Below are positions 41,050-48,583 of a stretch of DNA of 48,715 bases, piece after piece; the stretch's first letter is position 1; each line of letters opens with the position of its first letter. The stretch is from assembly GCA_050302175.1 (NCBI GenBank), contig JBNLAN010000006.1:1-48715 (forward strand), given 5' to 3'. The notes under the pieces were generated by a model. It ran no database searches. It was not told where the DNA came from and saw only the letters and a list, made by a program, of their open reading frames with translations. The position numbers and the translations under genes are program-made. The stretch is from JBNLAN01 sp050302175. GTDB lineage: Bacteria; Pseudomonadota; Zetaproteobacteria; Mariprofundales; Mariprofundaceae.

Positions 41050-41106
41050 GCTAACGCCCCAGCTCAGGCGACCGCAGAGCGAGCGGACTCGAAGCGGTTG
41101 TTAGGC
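41050..41106 (-). repeat. integron attC-like site 1
   Basis: 57 bp. On the minus strand it begins GCCTAACAA and ends GGCGTTAGC, with CGCTTCGAG/CTGAGC-type internal arms, the classical layout of attC sites such as that of aadA. The stop TAA of the DUF4279-like gene lies in the GCCTAAC core. It abuts the end of the CBS gene. Confidence 0.8.
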
Positions 41107-41535
41107 ATCTTCTTTCTCCTCAGGCTCATCGGGACCGTAGATATCCAAGCTGAGCTCTATTCCGCGCTCGCCAAGAGCCTTGAGGGACTCCGCCGAAATC
41201 GACAGACCTTCATTACTAACCTTCATGAACAGACCACAGAACAAATCGACTTCGTATCTTTTTGCGATTTGGGCCCAGACGCTGAGATCGCCTGTGAGCT
41301 TTCCGAGCACCTCCGCGATTTGCCCGTCTAGATCTTCTGGGCTTGCATCCGTTGCCTCCAAACGCCACATCCCAGCTTTTGCAGTGCGTGAGCGCCCGGT
41401 TACCTTTCCAACAAACACTTCCCCTTTGACCTGTTCCTTGGATGCCGCATGTCCTAGGAGCGCGGAGATTTCAGCGGGTTGCAGATCGTCGCCCGCGATC
41501 CTTAGGGTTGCTAGTGAACGGTCGAGTTGCGCCAT
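41101..41535 (-). CDS. DUF4279-like cassette protein
   Basis: 144 residues. LATLRIAGDDLQPAEISALLGHAASKEQVKGEV...MWRLEATDA, then a helical LDGQIAEVLGKL segment and LDIYG near the end, the shape of DUF4279 proteins, which occur widely in integron cassettes and near toxin or immunity genes. Function unknown. Start is 11 nt after the attC-2 boundary, and the stop sits inside attC-1, so this is a one-gene cassette. Confidence 0.8.
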   Translation of the reverse strand: MAQLDRSLATLRIAGDDLQPAEISALLGHAASKEQVKGEVFVGKVTGRSRTAKAGMWRLEATDASPEDLDGQIAEVLGKLTGDLSVWAQIAKRYEVDLFCGLFMKVSNEGLSISAESLKALGERGIELSLDIYGPDEPEEKEDA

Positions 41536-41545
41536 CTCTTCTGAT

Positions 41546-41617
41546 GCCTAACGTTGAGCTAAAGGGCGCCAATGTAGCGTAGCGGATTTGGCGTCCATTT
41601 TGAGCGCCGTGTTAGGG
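41546..41617 (-). repeat. integron attC-like site 2
   Basis: 72 bp. Minus strand: GCCCTAACACGGCGCTC at the start and TTTAGCTCAACGTTAGGC at the end, with GGACGCC/GGCGCC internal arms. The stop TAA of the upstream HEPN-like gene is in the CCCTAAC core. Very close to the attC consensus RYYYAAC...GTTRRRY. Confidence 0.88.
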
Positions 41618-42085
41618 CGCAGCATTTCTCTTCCATTGTGAACCCAGTTTTTCTCTTGGCACATTATTCAAGAATACTTCCACTATCGATGTGATTTCAT
41701 TAGCTATATCTATAAATGGCCATGGTTTTGTCTCTGGTGTGACAGAAAGCCTGGCATACGTAAGATGTGCCACCTCTTTCCCTGCTCGCTTTTTAGCCTT
41801 GCTCAGTAACTCTGAGAGTTTGGGTCTAATATCGGACCACTCATCAGATGAAGCAAAATAATCCTGTGCTACAACATCATCCTTTTGAGGCGCGTCGTTA
41901 TAAAGGAAGTCCATTACTCCACGCACATGAACAACAAAGGATTCTAAAAGAGCATTAGTTAACCAACCTTGATTGGAGATGCCTGATGCAATGGCTTGTG
42001 CTAATGAACTCAGCATCCACAATTCGTAATGGAGATGGTTCGAGGCTTCCTGTAATTCTTCGGCTGTTCTTTGCTTTCTTGGCAT
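41612..42085 (-). CDS. HEPN-like cassette protein
   Basis: 157 residues from ATG 42085, 11 nt after the attC-3 boundary; a longer in-frame extension would translate attC DNA and is rejected. All-helical pattern with NALLESFVVHVRGVMDFLY, a Trp-containing middle, and RAGKEVAHLTYARL, which contains an R-x6-H element like the catalytic HEPN RNase motif. I recall similar hypothetical proteins as common integron cassettes. RNase activity is a hypothesis from one motif. Confidence 0.75.
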   Translation of the reverse strand: MPRKQRTAEELQEASNHLHYELWMLSSLAQAIASGISNQGWLTNALLESFVVHVRGVMDFLYNDAPQKDDVVAQDYFASSDEWSDIRPKLSELLSKAKKRAGKEVAHLTYARLSVTPETKPWPFIDIANEITSIVEVFLNNVPREKLGSQWKRNAAP

Positions 42086-42095
42086 GATCTTTTTT

Positions 42096-42185
42096 GCCCT
42101 AACGCGCTGCGGATAAGGAGCGCGGCGATGTGAGATAACGGTAGTTATATTGCATTGTCGTGTCTCCTTAATCCGTTTGTTATGC
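42096..42185 (-). repeat. integron attC-like site 3
   Basis: Minus strand begins GGCATAACAAACGGATTAAGGAG and ends CTCCTTATCCGCAGCGCGTTAGGGC; long arms with one extrahelical base, about 90 bp. A longer version reaching 42231 is possible, because ATCCGCAGCGCGTTATGG at 42214-42231 is also complementary to the left end (GCCCTAACGCGCTGCGGAT). Spacing to the next gene (11 nt) matches the other cassette. Confidence 0.75.
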
Positions 42186-42253
42186 CACGCTTCGTGGCAT
42201 GGCAAGCGGGTGAATCCGCAGCGCGTTATGGCGCCACGAAGTGGCGGCATAAC
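42182..42253. repeat. hairpins and an extra attC half-site upstream of the cassettes
   Basis: ATGCCACG/CGTGGCAT (42182-42200) and GCCAC/GTGGC (42233-42245) form two stems, and GCATAAC at 42247-42253 is an attC-type core facing site 3. Likely the residue of another, ORF-less or decayed cassette. The 42086-42433 stretch holds only this, attC-3, the operator and about 150 nt of nothing I recognise before rimO. Confidence 0.6.
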
Positions 42254-42258
42254 ATATA

Positions 42259-42282
42259 TTATACGCCAAATATGGCGTATAA
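42259..42282 (-). promoter_or_regulatory. palindromic toxin-antitoxin-style promoter without its genes
   Basis: TTATACGCCA and TGGCGTATAA are perfect 10-bp arms around a 4-nt spacer (AATA on the plus strand). On the minus strand a TATAAT -10 overlaps the right arm and points into the cassettes. GCGTATAAT-containing palindromes like this are typical of higBA/relBE autorepression, but no toxin or antitoxin gene is in the window. Confidence 0.6.
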
Positions 42283-42433
42283 ACTGGCTGGATGAAATTG
42301 TTCGAAGCGGATTTATCCATAGTTGCTCCTAGGTTGTGAGACTATAGCCGGGATATTGGATATGACAAATACACCCTGCAATGCTTTTCGTGATTGTTGA
42401 CGCAGGAAGCCTCGCTTCGCAGCCTGCTGCCGC

Positions 42434-43759
42434 ATGAAAAAGAAGTCCCCAGTCATCGGTTTTGTCAGTCTCGGTTGCCCGAAGGCCACCGTCGATTCCG
42501 AGCGTATCCTCACGCAGCTCAAGGTGGAGGGGTACCAGTTCTCCGGCGACTACCACGATGCCGATCTGGTGGTGATCAACACCTGCGGCTTTATCGAGGC
42601 GGCGGTGGAGGAGTCGCTCTCCGCTATCGGCGATGCGCTGGAGGCGAACGGGCGCGTGATTGTCACCGGCTGCCTCGGCAAGAATGCTGAGAAGGTGACC
42701 GGCCGTCATCCCGAGGTATTGGCCGTGACCGGCCCGCACGATTACGAAGCGGTGATGGAAGCGGTGCACGCGCATCTGCCGCCGCCGGAAAGGCATGCAC
42801 ATGTCGATCTGCTTCCGGCTTCGGGCGTGAAGCTCACCCCGCGCCACTATGCCTATCTGAAGATTTCCGAGGGCTGCAACCACAGCTGCTCTTTCTGCAT
42901 TATCCCCGATATCCGAGGCCCCTTGGTGAGCCGCCCCATCGGTGAGGTGGTGCGCGAGGCAAAGAATCTGGTGGACGACGGCGTGAAAGAGCTGCTGGTG
43001 ATCTCGCAGGATACCTCGGCCTATGGTGTCGATCTCAAATACCGCACCGACTTTATTGAAGGTCGCCCGGTGAAAACGCGCATGTATGAGCTGGCCGAAG
43101 AGCTGGGCAAGCTGGGGGCCTGGGTGCGCATGCACTATGTGTATCCCTATCCGCATGTGGACGAGCTGATTCCCTTGATGCGCGACGGTCTCGTGCTGCC
43201 CTATCTGGATGTGCCGTTGCAGCATGCCTCGCAAAATATCCTCGCCGCCATGAAGCGCCCCGGCAGCCATGAGCAGATGCTGGAGAGAATTGCGAAATGG
43301 AGAGACATCTGCCCGGAGATCGTGCTGCGCTCCACCTTCATCGTCGGCTTTCCGGGCGAAACGGAGAAGGAGTTTTCTGAACTTCTGGAGTTTATGCGCG
43401 AAGCGAAGCTGGACAGAGTGGGAGCGTTCGCCTACTCCGATATCGAAGGAGCGCAGGCCAACGATTTGCCCGGCCACGTGCCGGAAGATGAGAAACAGGC
43501 GCGCCTTGCCGCCTTCATGGCACTGCAGGCCGGGATCAGCGAGGAGAAGCTGGCCGGGAAGGTGGGCTATGAGATGACGGTGCTGGTTGACGAAGTGACC
43601 GAAACAGGGGCGGTTGCGCGCTCCTATGCCGATGCGCCGGAGGTGGACGGTATCGTCTTTATCCCGGGAGCAACGGATGCCGCGCCGGGCAGCTTTATGA
43701 ACGTGGAGATTATCGATTCGAATGAGTACGACCTGATCGCGGAGCCGGTGGCGGAGTAG
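42434..43759 (+). CDS. rimO: ribosomal protein S12 methylthiotransferase
   Basis: 441 residues. Radical SAM MTTase that methylthiolates Asp88/89 of S12. N-terminal cluster Cys15, Cys51, Cys80; radical SAM cluster Cys148, Cys152, Cys155 (GCNHSCSFC); RimO-specific SLGCPKATVDSE, ISQDTSAYG, YVYPYP; C-terminal TRAM domain from about residue 370. Full length. Confidence 0.97.
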   Translation: MKKKSPVIGFVSLGCPKATVDSERILTQLKVEGYQFSGDYHDADLVVINTCGFIEAAVEESLSAIGDALEANGRVIVTGCLGKNAEKVTGRHPEVLAVTGPHDYEAVMEAVHAHLPPPERHAHVDLLPASGVKLTPRHYAYLKISEGCNHSCSFCIIPDIRGPLVSRPIGEVVREAKNLVDDGVKELLVISQDTSAYGVDLKYRTDFIEGRPVKTRMYELAEELGKLGAWVRMHYVYPYPHVDELIPLMRDGLVLPYLDVPLQHASQNILAAMKRPGSHEQMLERIAKWRDICPEIVLRSTFIVGFPGETEKEFSELLEFMREAKLDRVGAFAYSDIEGAQANDLPGHVPEDEKQARLAAFMALQAGISEEKLAGKVGYEMTVLVDEVTETGAVARSYADAPEVDGIVFIPGATDAAPGSFMNVEIIDSNEYDLIAEPVAE

Positions 43760-43871
43760 GTCGACGTATCGGCGCTTCTGTCACCTTCGTAAGGATTTAC
43801 CCCAGTTTCCCTACAAAGCGTAAGTGGATAATACCCTGGTTTCAGACTAAGGTATTGCTTATGGAGTCGTT

Positions 43872-44291
43872 ATGGGTGCTTTATCGATATCGTTTCTGCT
43901 CTATCTCGCCTTTGCAGCTGTGATTGGTGCGCTTGTGCACTCCAAGGGGCGAGTGTTGTCCAAAATCTATCCCTTCGAGTTGCTTTTTCTGTTCATGCCG
44001 TGGCTAACGCTGCTGGCCATGGGGGTTATCTTTTTCGGCTCCATCGACTATTTCGAGAAGAGTAGCGGTATCTGGATGTATTTCTGGGGCTTGCAGTCGA
44101 TCTCCGCCGGTATCATCGGCGGTTTTATCCTGATGCCGCGCTATTTTGTGCTGGCCGAAACCACCGCGTCGCGTGTGCTGGTGAATACGATGAGCGCGCT
44201 GGCTTTCTCCGGCCTGTTCGCCTTCTCGCGTATATTCCTGTTTGCGCTCTCCAATCCGGAGATCAACCAGGCACGAGCGCTCGCGGGTTAA
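43872..44291 (+). CDS. small four-helix membrane protein
   Basis: 139 residues, four membrane segments; GGAG 5 nt before the ATG. No family recognised. Its last 29 nt overlap the end of the opposite-strand membrane protein, with which it shares a layout (IIGGFILMPR versus GIISGMALLPR followed by two further helices), so the two may be distant paralogues. Confidence 0.6.
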   Translation: MGALSISFLLYLAFAAVIGALVHSKGRVLSKIYPFELLFLFMPWLTLLAMGVIFFGSIDYFEKSSGIWMYFWGLQSISAGIIGGFILMPRYFVLAETTASRVLVNTMSALAFSGLFAFSRIFLFALSNPEINQARALAG

Positions 44292-44685
44292 CCACCACCA
44301 CTGCCAGCACAAACATCTTCAGGCATAGCAGGCCGATAAAGAAGGCAGTGGCTGCGGTGAGTGTCAGCCGCGGAACCACCTCTTCCGGCCAGATCAGCCG
44401 TGGCAGAAGCGCCATGCCGCTGATGATGCCGCCGGTGAAAGCGATGGCTATGGTGCCGGCTGTTTTGAGCCCCATTTCGATCACTGCGTCTGCGATACTA
44501 TCGTTCGTGATACGGATGAAGCTGTACAGGATCAGGTAGGGTAGATAGACAAGAAGCGGTTCGACCGGGTGCCAGCGCACTTCGCGCTCGAGCCCTACCC
44601 AGATGGTAAGCCCGGCGATAGTCGCGGCGGGTAGTGTGAAGGCGATGAACGTAATGATCGCCGGTGTGAAAAATCCGTCCCCCAT
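44263..44685 (-). CDS. small four-helix membrane protein, facing the previous gene
   Basis: 140 residues from ATG 44685 with GGAGG 6 nt upstream. Four hydrophobic segments. See the preceding entry for the possible paralogy. Promoter-like TTTACG/CATAAT lies upstream. Confidence 0.62.
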   Translation of the reverse strand: MGDGFFTPAIITFIAFTLPAATIAGLTIWVGLEREVRWHPVEPLLVYLPYLILYSFIRITNDSIADAVIEMGLKTAGTIAIAFTGGIISGMALLPRLIWPEEVVPRLTLTAATAFFIGLLCLKMFVLAVVVVNPRALVPG

Positions 44686-44704
44686 GCCTGGCCTCCTCGC
44701 CGCC

Positions 44705-44734
44705 ATTATGGCGCGAAAAAAACCATTTCGTAAA
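44705..44734 (-). promoter_or_regulatory. putative promoter with overlapping palindrome
   Basis: TTTACG and CATAAT with an 18-nt spacer on the minus strand, before the four-helix protein gene at 44685. The -10 lies inside the palindrome CGCCATAATGGCG (44701-44713), a possible operator. Confidence 0.45.
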
Positions 44735-44744
44735 TAATGCGGAG

Positions 44745-45413
44745 TTAGCGCACACCGATCCAGATATTGTGCTTGCTGCCGCGTCCGGCCGATTGCGCAC
44801 GTACGCTCTTTTCGGTTACATCAAAGCCCACCTTCAGCATGCGTTGGGTGAAGGCGCGATCGGTATAGGCCGACCATACGGTGAGCACGCCGCCGGGCTT
44901 CAGCGCTTCGTAGGCATTGTTCAGCCCGCGCAGGCCGTAGAGCGCATCGTTGTCGTCGCGGGTGAAGCCATCCGGCCCGTTGTCCACATCCAGCATGATT
45001 GCATCGAAGCTGCGCTTGCGCTCCTTCATCAGTTTGCCCACATCCCCAATCGCCACCTGCACGCGCTCGTCCTTCAGAGGATGCCCGGCCACGCTGCCGA
45101 GGAATATCCGGTTCCAGCGCACCACCGCCTCCATCAGCTCTGCCACCACGATGGTGGCATGTTGCGGGGCGTGAGTGAGAGCGGTGGCCAGCGTGAAGCC
45201 CATGCCGAGCCCACCCACCAGAAGTTGCGGGTTTTCGGTGCCGGTGATGTGTTCGCAGGCGAGCTTCGCCAGCGCATCTTCCGAGTTGTGCAGCCGGCTG
45301 TTCATCAGGTCGCCCTGTTTGTCCACCCTTATCGAGAATTCCGCGCCGCGCTGATAGAGGCGGAGGGTGGTGCCGTGTTCAGTGGCTGATTCGAGAAGTT
45401 CAAATGGAAGCAT
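44745..45413 (-). CDS. spermidine-synthase-like methyltransferase
   Basis: 222 residues from ATG 45413; this start is supported by a TACGAT hexamer 6 nt upstream and by the family N-terminus. Rossmann SAM/dcSAM motif LLVGGLGMGFTLATAL, AELMEAVVRWNR acidic strand, DVGKLM, DAIMLDVDNGPDGFTRDDNDALYGLRGL, then LKPGGVLTVWSAYTD. Lacks the short N-terminal beta domain of full polyamine synthases, so the reaction is uncertain. Confidence 0.85.
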   Translation of the reverse strand: MLPFELLESATEHGTTLRLYQRGAEFSIRVDKQGDLMNSRLHNSEDALAKLACEHITGTENPQLLVGGLGMGFTLATALTHAPQHATIVVAELMEAVVRWNRIFLGSVAGHPLKDERVQVAIGDVGKLMKERKRSFDAIMLDVDNGPDGFTRDDNDALYGLRGLNNAYEALKPGGVLTVWSAYTDRAFTQRMLKVGFDVTEKSVRAQSAGRGSKHNIWIGVR

Positions 45414-45419
45414 GCGGTA

Positions 45420-45425
45420 ATCGTA
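45420..45425 (-). promoter_or_regulatory. -10-like hexamer for a leaderless methyltransferase mRNA
   Basis: TACGAT on the minus strand, then TACCGC and ATG at 45413. No Shine-Dalgarno. Confidence 0.45.
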
Positions 45426-45637
45426 TGGCGAGGGGCTTCGAATGAACAGGGTTGCAGTCCAATATGGCTGAATCGTGGTAGCCAAGGTTTTATTCTTCAA
45501 TCTGAAATAGTCAGGCTATAGTTTCTCGCTATTGTGCCATTTCAAGCCGGGGAGCGAGCTGATGCCCAGGCTGCCGGATTGCTACGGAAAATCTTGAATA
45601 GAACTGCAATATCGGTTCCATCGTGGTGCCCTGCGCT

Positions 45638-45657
45638 GCTAGGCTTGCCGCATGTCA
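45638..45657 (+). repeat. 20-bp repeat, copy 1 (promoter and start of leader ORF)
   Basis: GCTAGGCTTGCCGCATGTCA, identical to 48564-48583. Contains TAGGCT, then 6 nt, then ATG. Sequence similarity continues beyond the repeat at about 63% over the next 30 nt. Confidence 0.85.
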
Positions 45658-45693
45658 TACATTAATACGGATATTCGAGCGGAGCGGCGATGA
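45652..45693 (+). CDS. 13-residue leader ORF derived from rlmB 5' end
   Basis: ATG through TGA encodes MSYINTDIRAERR. The start resembles rlmB (MSHTIAGIHA). Its TGA overlaps the ATG of the YiiX-type gene (ATGA), so it could couple translation. Whether it is translated is unknown. Confidence 0.5.
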   Translation: MSYINTDIRAERR

Positions 45694-47258
45694 AAGTTAA
45701 TGCTCTTGTTTGCTGTTCGCTGCTTTTGCTGCCTGGCCTTGCTGCTGCGCAGGGCGGTTCGCAGTTTGGGAGAATGCCCACCACTGAAAAGTGCTGGCAG
45801 CAAACGTCGGTTCACTATGGCCTGACGGAAGCAGCCATGACTTCCCGGCTGGATGATGCGATTGAAGCCTACAAACCACTGGTCGAAGAGTCGCTGATGC
45901 ACCGTGAAGTGGCGATTCGGGTGATGGATCGTTTGCAGGAAGAGGGCAAGGTGGATGGAGGTGTGCCGCTAAGCGGCTACGATCTGGACAGGCTGAATGC
46001 AGGCTTGATGCAGCATCTGAATCTCCGTTCCAGTCTCTATCAGGTGGCCTATGCGCAGAGCTGCTGGTACAAGCCATCCCGGCGGGTTTACAAAAAGCTG
46101 GGGATGCAGCCCCTTAGTGCTAAAAATCAGATGAAGGGCACCATGCTTTCACTTTCCGCTGCGCTGATTCTTTACGACAATTACCTGATGATGAGTTCCA
46201 TGTTTGATCAGAGCAGCAAGCTGCGGCGGTTTTTGAATCAGCAGGACAAGGCCTATGATAAAAGCGCGAACGCGCTCAATCGACTGACACGCTCATACGA
46301 ATCAAGCCTGAAACGAAAGATGGTTCGGGACTCAATCAGGTTTTATGAGCAGCAACTGGCGCAGGCTTCCCCCGAATGGTTTGAAGATGAGAACTTCATC
46401 TATTTAAATACCCTGATCAATCAGAGCCCTTCCTATAATATGCTGAAGCGCAACTCGACTCTGCGCTATCTTGGGGAGCATTTGGCTTTTATGGCTGCCG
46501 TAACTCAGGATGATCTCGTCGACTTGCATAGTGAGGGAGTGAACCTCTTCAGCGGCCTGTTCGGCAACCTCATGGGATTGGTCGAATCTCGCAAAGGTAA
46601 GCTATACAATGATTCGCAGGTGTTGGGGCATGTTGCAGGCCAGTTGCGCGCCGGGGATATCCTGCTGGAAAAAACGCCTTTCAGGCTTACTGACAAACTG
46701 ATTCCCGGTCACTGGGGGCATGCGGCAATCTGGATCGGTACCGAGAACGAATTGAAGGCGCTGGGCATCTGGAATGATCCGGCAGTGGTGCCCTATCACC
46801 GTAGAATCCGGTCCGGAGCCTCCGTGGTGGAGGCGCTTCGATCTGGTGTGCAGATGAATTCGATGCACCATTTTCTCAATGTGGATGACCTGGCGATCCT
46901 GCGCAGCCCTGTCACAACCCGGGAGGCAAAGGCGAAACATATCTTGCTCGCCCTGAAACAGGTGGGGAAAGATTATGATTTCAATTTCGATGTGGAGACG
47001 ACCGATAAAATCGTCTGCTCGGAGCTGGTCTATACGGCCTATACCGATATGAACTGGCCGACAGAAAAGGCGCTGGGGCGCTATACAATCAGCCCCGACC
47101 ACGTGGCGAAAAAGGCCGTGACCGGCCACGGGCTGGAACTGATCTCCTTTTATCACGATGGCAAAGAGGTGACGTCGCACAAGCTCGAGTTGATGGCGCA
47201 GCTCATGGACGAGCATATGCCGGGGGTTGCCGGGAAAAACGATGCAGCTTCACTGTAG
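45690..47258 (+). CDS. YiiX/YebB-type NlpC/P60-like cysteine hydrolase
   Basis: 522 residues with a Sec signal peptide (ALVCCSLLLLPGLAAA). A helical N-terminal region of about 300 residues, then a permuted NlpC/P60 domain: AGDILLEKTPFRLTDKLIPGHWGHAAIWIG (catalytic His) and TDKIVCSELVYTAY (Cys). Such proteins act on peptide, amide or acyl bonds at the envelope; the true substrate is unknown. The N-terminal half has no recognised domain. Confidence 0.85.
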   Translation: MKVNALVCCSLLLLPGLAAAQGGSQFGRMPTTEKCWQQTSVHYGLTEAAMTSRLDDAIEAYKPLVEESLMHREVAIRVMDRLQEEGKVDGGVPLSGYDLDRLNAGLMQHLNLRSSLYQVAYAQSCWYKPSRRVYKKLGMQPLSAKNQMKGTMLSLSAALILYDNYLMMSSMFDQSSKLRRFLNQQDKAYDKSANALNRLTRSYESSLKRKMVRDSIRFYEQQLAQASPEWFEDENFIYLNTLINQSPSYNMLKRNSTLRYLGEHLAFMAAVTQDDLVDLHSEGVNLFSGLFGNLMGLVESRKGKLYNDSQVLGHVAGQLRAGDILLEKTPFRLTDKLIPGHWGHAAIWIGTENELKALGIWNDPAVVPYHRRIRSGASVVEALRSGVQMNSMHHFLNVDDLAILRSPVTTREAKAKHILLALKQVGKDYDFNFDVETTDKIVCSELVYTAYTDMNWPTEKALGRYTISPDHVAKKAVTGHGLELISFYHDGKEVTSHKLELMAQLMDEHMPGVAGKNDAASL

Positions 47259-47281
47259 CCCGGTGAGTCAAGGGATGCCGG

Positions 47282-48457
47282 GTGATACTCAGGAGTAAAG
47301 TTCGCGCAGCTCTCTCCATCGGGCCGGGAATAACGCTGCAATTTTGTGGAGCCATTCTCGAACCATCCAAACCCGAATGGTCGCTTGCGCTTAATATCAC
47401 GACACTCATCGGCTGGGCCATTTATACCTGGGGATGTTTTTATCTCATCACTGGCAAGGGATACTCCAAGTGGCTTACTCCGCTCGCTATTCTTTCACTG
47501 CCTGGCCTGATTATTCTGTTGCTCCTGCCAGACAGAAACAGGCAGGTGAGCCAGCCCGCAACCAAGAGGGTGAGAGCTGCCATTGTGCTAACGTGGATCG
47601 CATGCGTTTGGATGGGCTCTATCTTTACCCTCAACGCGGTCATAAGCATATTCGCCGATCCTGTTTTACAACAAGTGGATACCACCGTGCACGAAACCCA
47701 ATTACCAGTCGCCACGACTGATGTCGGCGAAGTGTTCCTCATGGGGCTCAGGCTGCCGTTTTCCCCGGAGCTGTTTTCTGGCTCTTTTTTCCCGATGTTT
47801 GAGAACCATCGTATGAATCACATGAGCGTAGCTGTTGGCGACAAGGAAGCGATTGTCAGAGGCATGTTATTGTATCGAGATCCCGACCAAGTGATGCCGG
47901 AGAATGGAAATTGGCTGTACAGGGCTTTTTTCCCCAATTCCCGATTCGGAGACCTTGATCGTATGTATCGTGCACAACGGGACGATTTCAGCTGGTGGAA
48001 CCTGATCGGGGATATCTGGCTGACGTATGTTCTGGTCGAGAAGGCGGTGTTGGTGCCGCCCTGGCTTGAGCATGGAAAGCTATATCACCTGGAAACGCAA
48101 TGTTATTCGGGATACCTCGTGAAGGGGGAAAACGCCAAGGGTAAATACATCACGCAATTGATGTTTGAAAAAAACGGTAATTTCTACGATCTCTATATTT
48201 TTGATCAGAGTGATCGTGATTATAACGATCTGATCTCAAGTATCTGCGTTGCCGGCGAGCTGGAAGCAGAGCGTATCATCAAAAGCTATGCCGGCCGAGG
48301 TGTTGCACGGGAAATCGAACTGGCCTCACTGCTGAGTCGAAAGCTCACGAAAGAGCATCTGGCTGAAATGATCGGCCTGATTGAGCAGCACAGAGCGGCG
48401 GGCGATCGAACCACTGGCAATATTGATGATTTGAAGGCGGAGCTGGAGAATCTGTGA
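47282..48457 (+). CDS. membrane protein with a soluble C-terminal domain, unknown
   Basis: 391 residues from GTG 47282, 23 nt after the hydrolase. Three to four N-terminal membrane segments (about 10-80 and 98-123), then about 250 residues containing VAVGDKEAIVRGMLLYRDPDQVMPENG, WWNLIGDIWLTYV and an acidic end DDLKAELENL. No family recognised. Probably cotranscribed with the hydrolase; a functional pair is inference. Confidence 0.65.
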   Translation: MILRSKVRAALSIGPGITLQFCGAILEPSKPEWSLALNITTLIGWAIYTWGCFYLITGKGYSKWLTPLAILSLPGLIILLLLPDRNRQVSQPATKRVRAAIVLTWIACVWMGSIFTLNAVISIFADPVLQQVDTTVHETQLPVATTDVGEVFLMGLRLPFSPELFSGSFFPMFENHRMNHMSVAVGDKEAIVRGMLLYRDPDQVMPENGNWLYRAFFPNSRFGDLDRMYRAQRDDFSWWNLIGDIWLTYVLVEKAVLVPPWLEHGKLYHLETQCYSGYLVKGENAKGKYITQLMFEKNGNFYDLYIFDQSDRDYNDLISSICVAGELEAERIIKSYAGRGVAREIELASLLSRKLTKEHLAEMIGLIEQHRAAGDRTTGNIDDLKAELENL

Positions 48458-48563
48458 ATCCGCTTACATATAAAACTTATCAATGCTGCTCCCGTTAGCG
48501 CGTTCGTAATGTAATGGTGGTGAGTCTCGGCAAGTTGAACGCGTGATCTCATGAAAAATCCGG

Positions 48564-48583
48564 GCTAGGCTTGCCGCATGTCA
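48564..48583 (+). repeat. 20-bp repeat, copy 2 (rlmB promoter and start codon)
   Basis: Same 20 bases as 45638-45657. TAGGCT (48566-48571), then 6 nt, then the rlmB ATG, as expected for a leaderless mRNA. Confidence 0.85.

Noticed and set aside
42086..42250. 55-residue extension of the HEPN-like cassette gene
   Set aside because: It reads through attC-3; the attC-to-ATG spacing of 11 nt at 42085 matches the other cassette.
42150..42332. Plus-strand 60-residue ORF through the attC region
   Set aside because: It translates attC hairpins and the TA-style operator; such ORFs are attC by-products.
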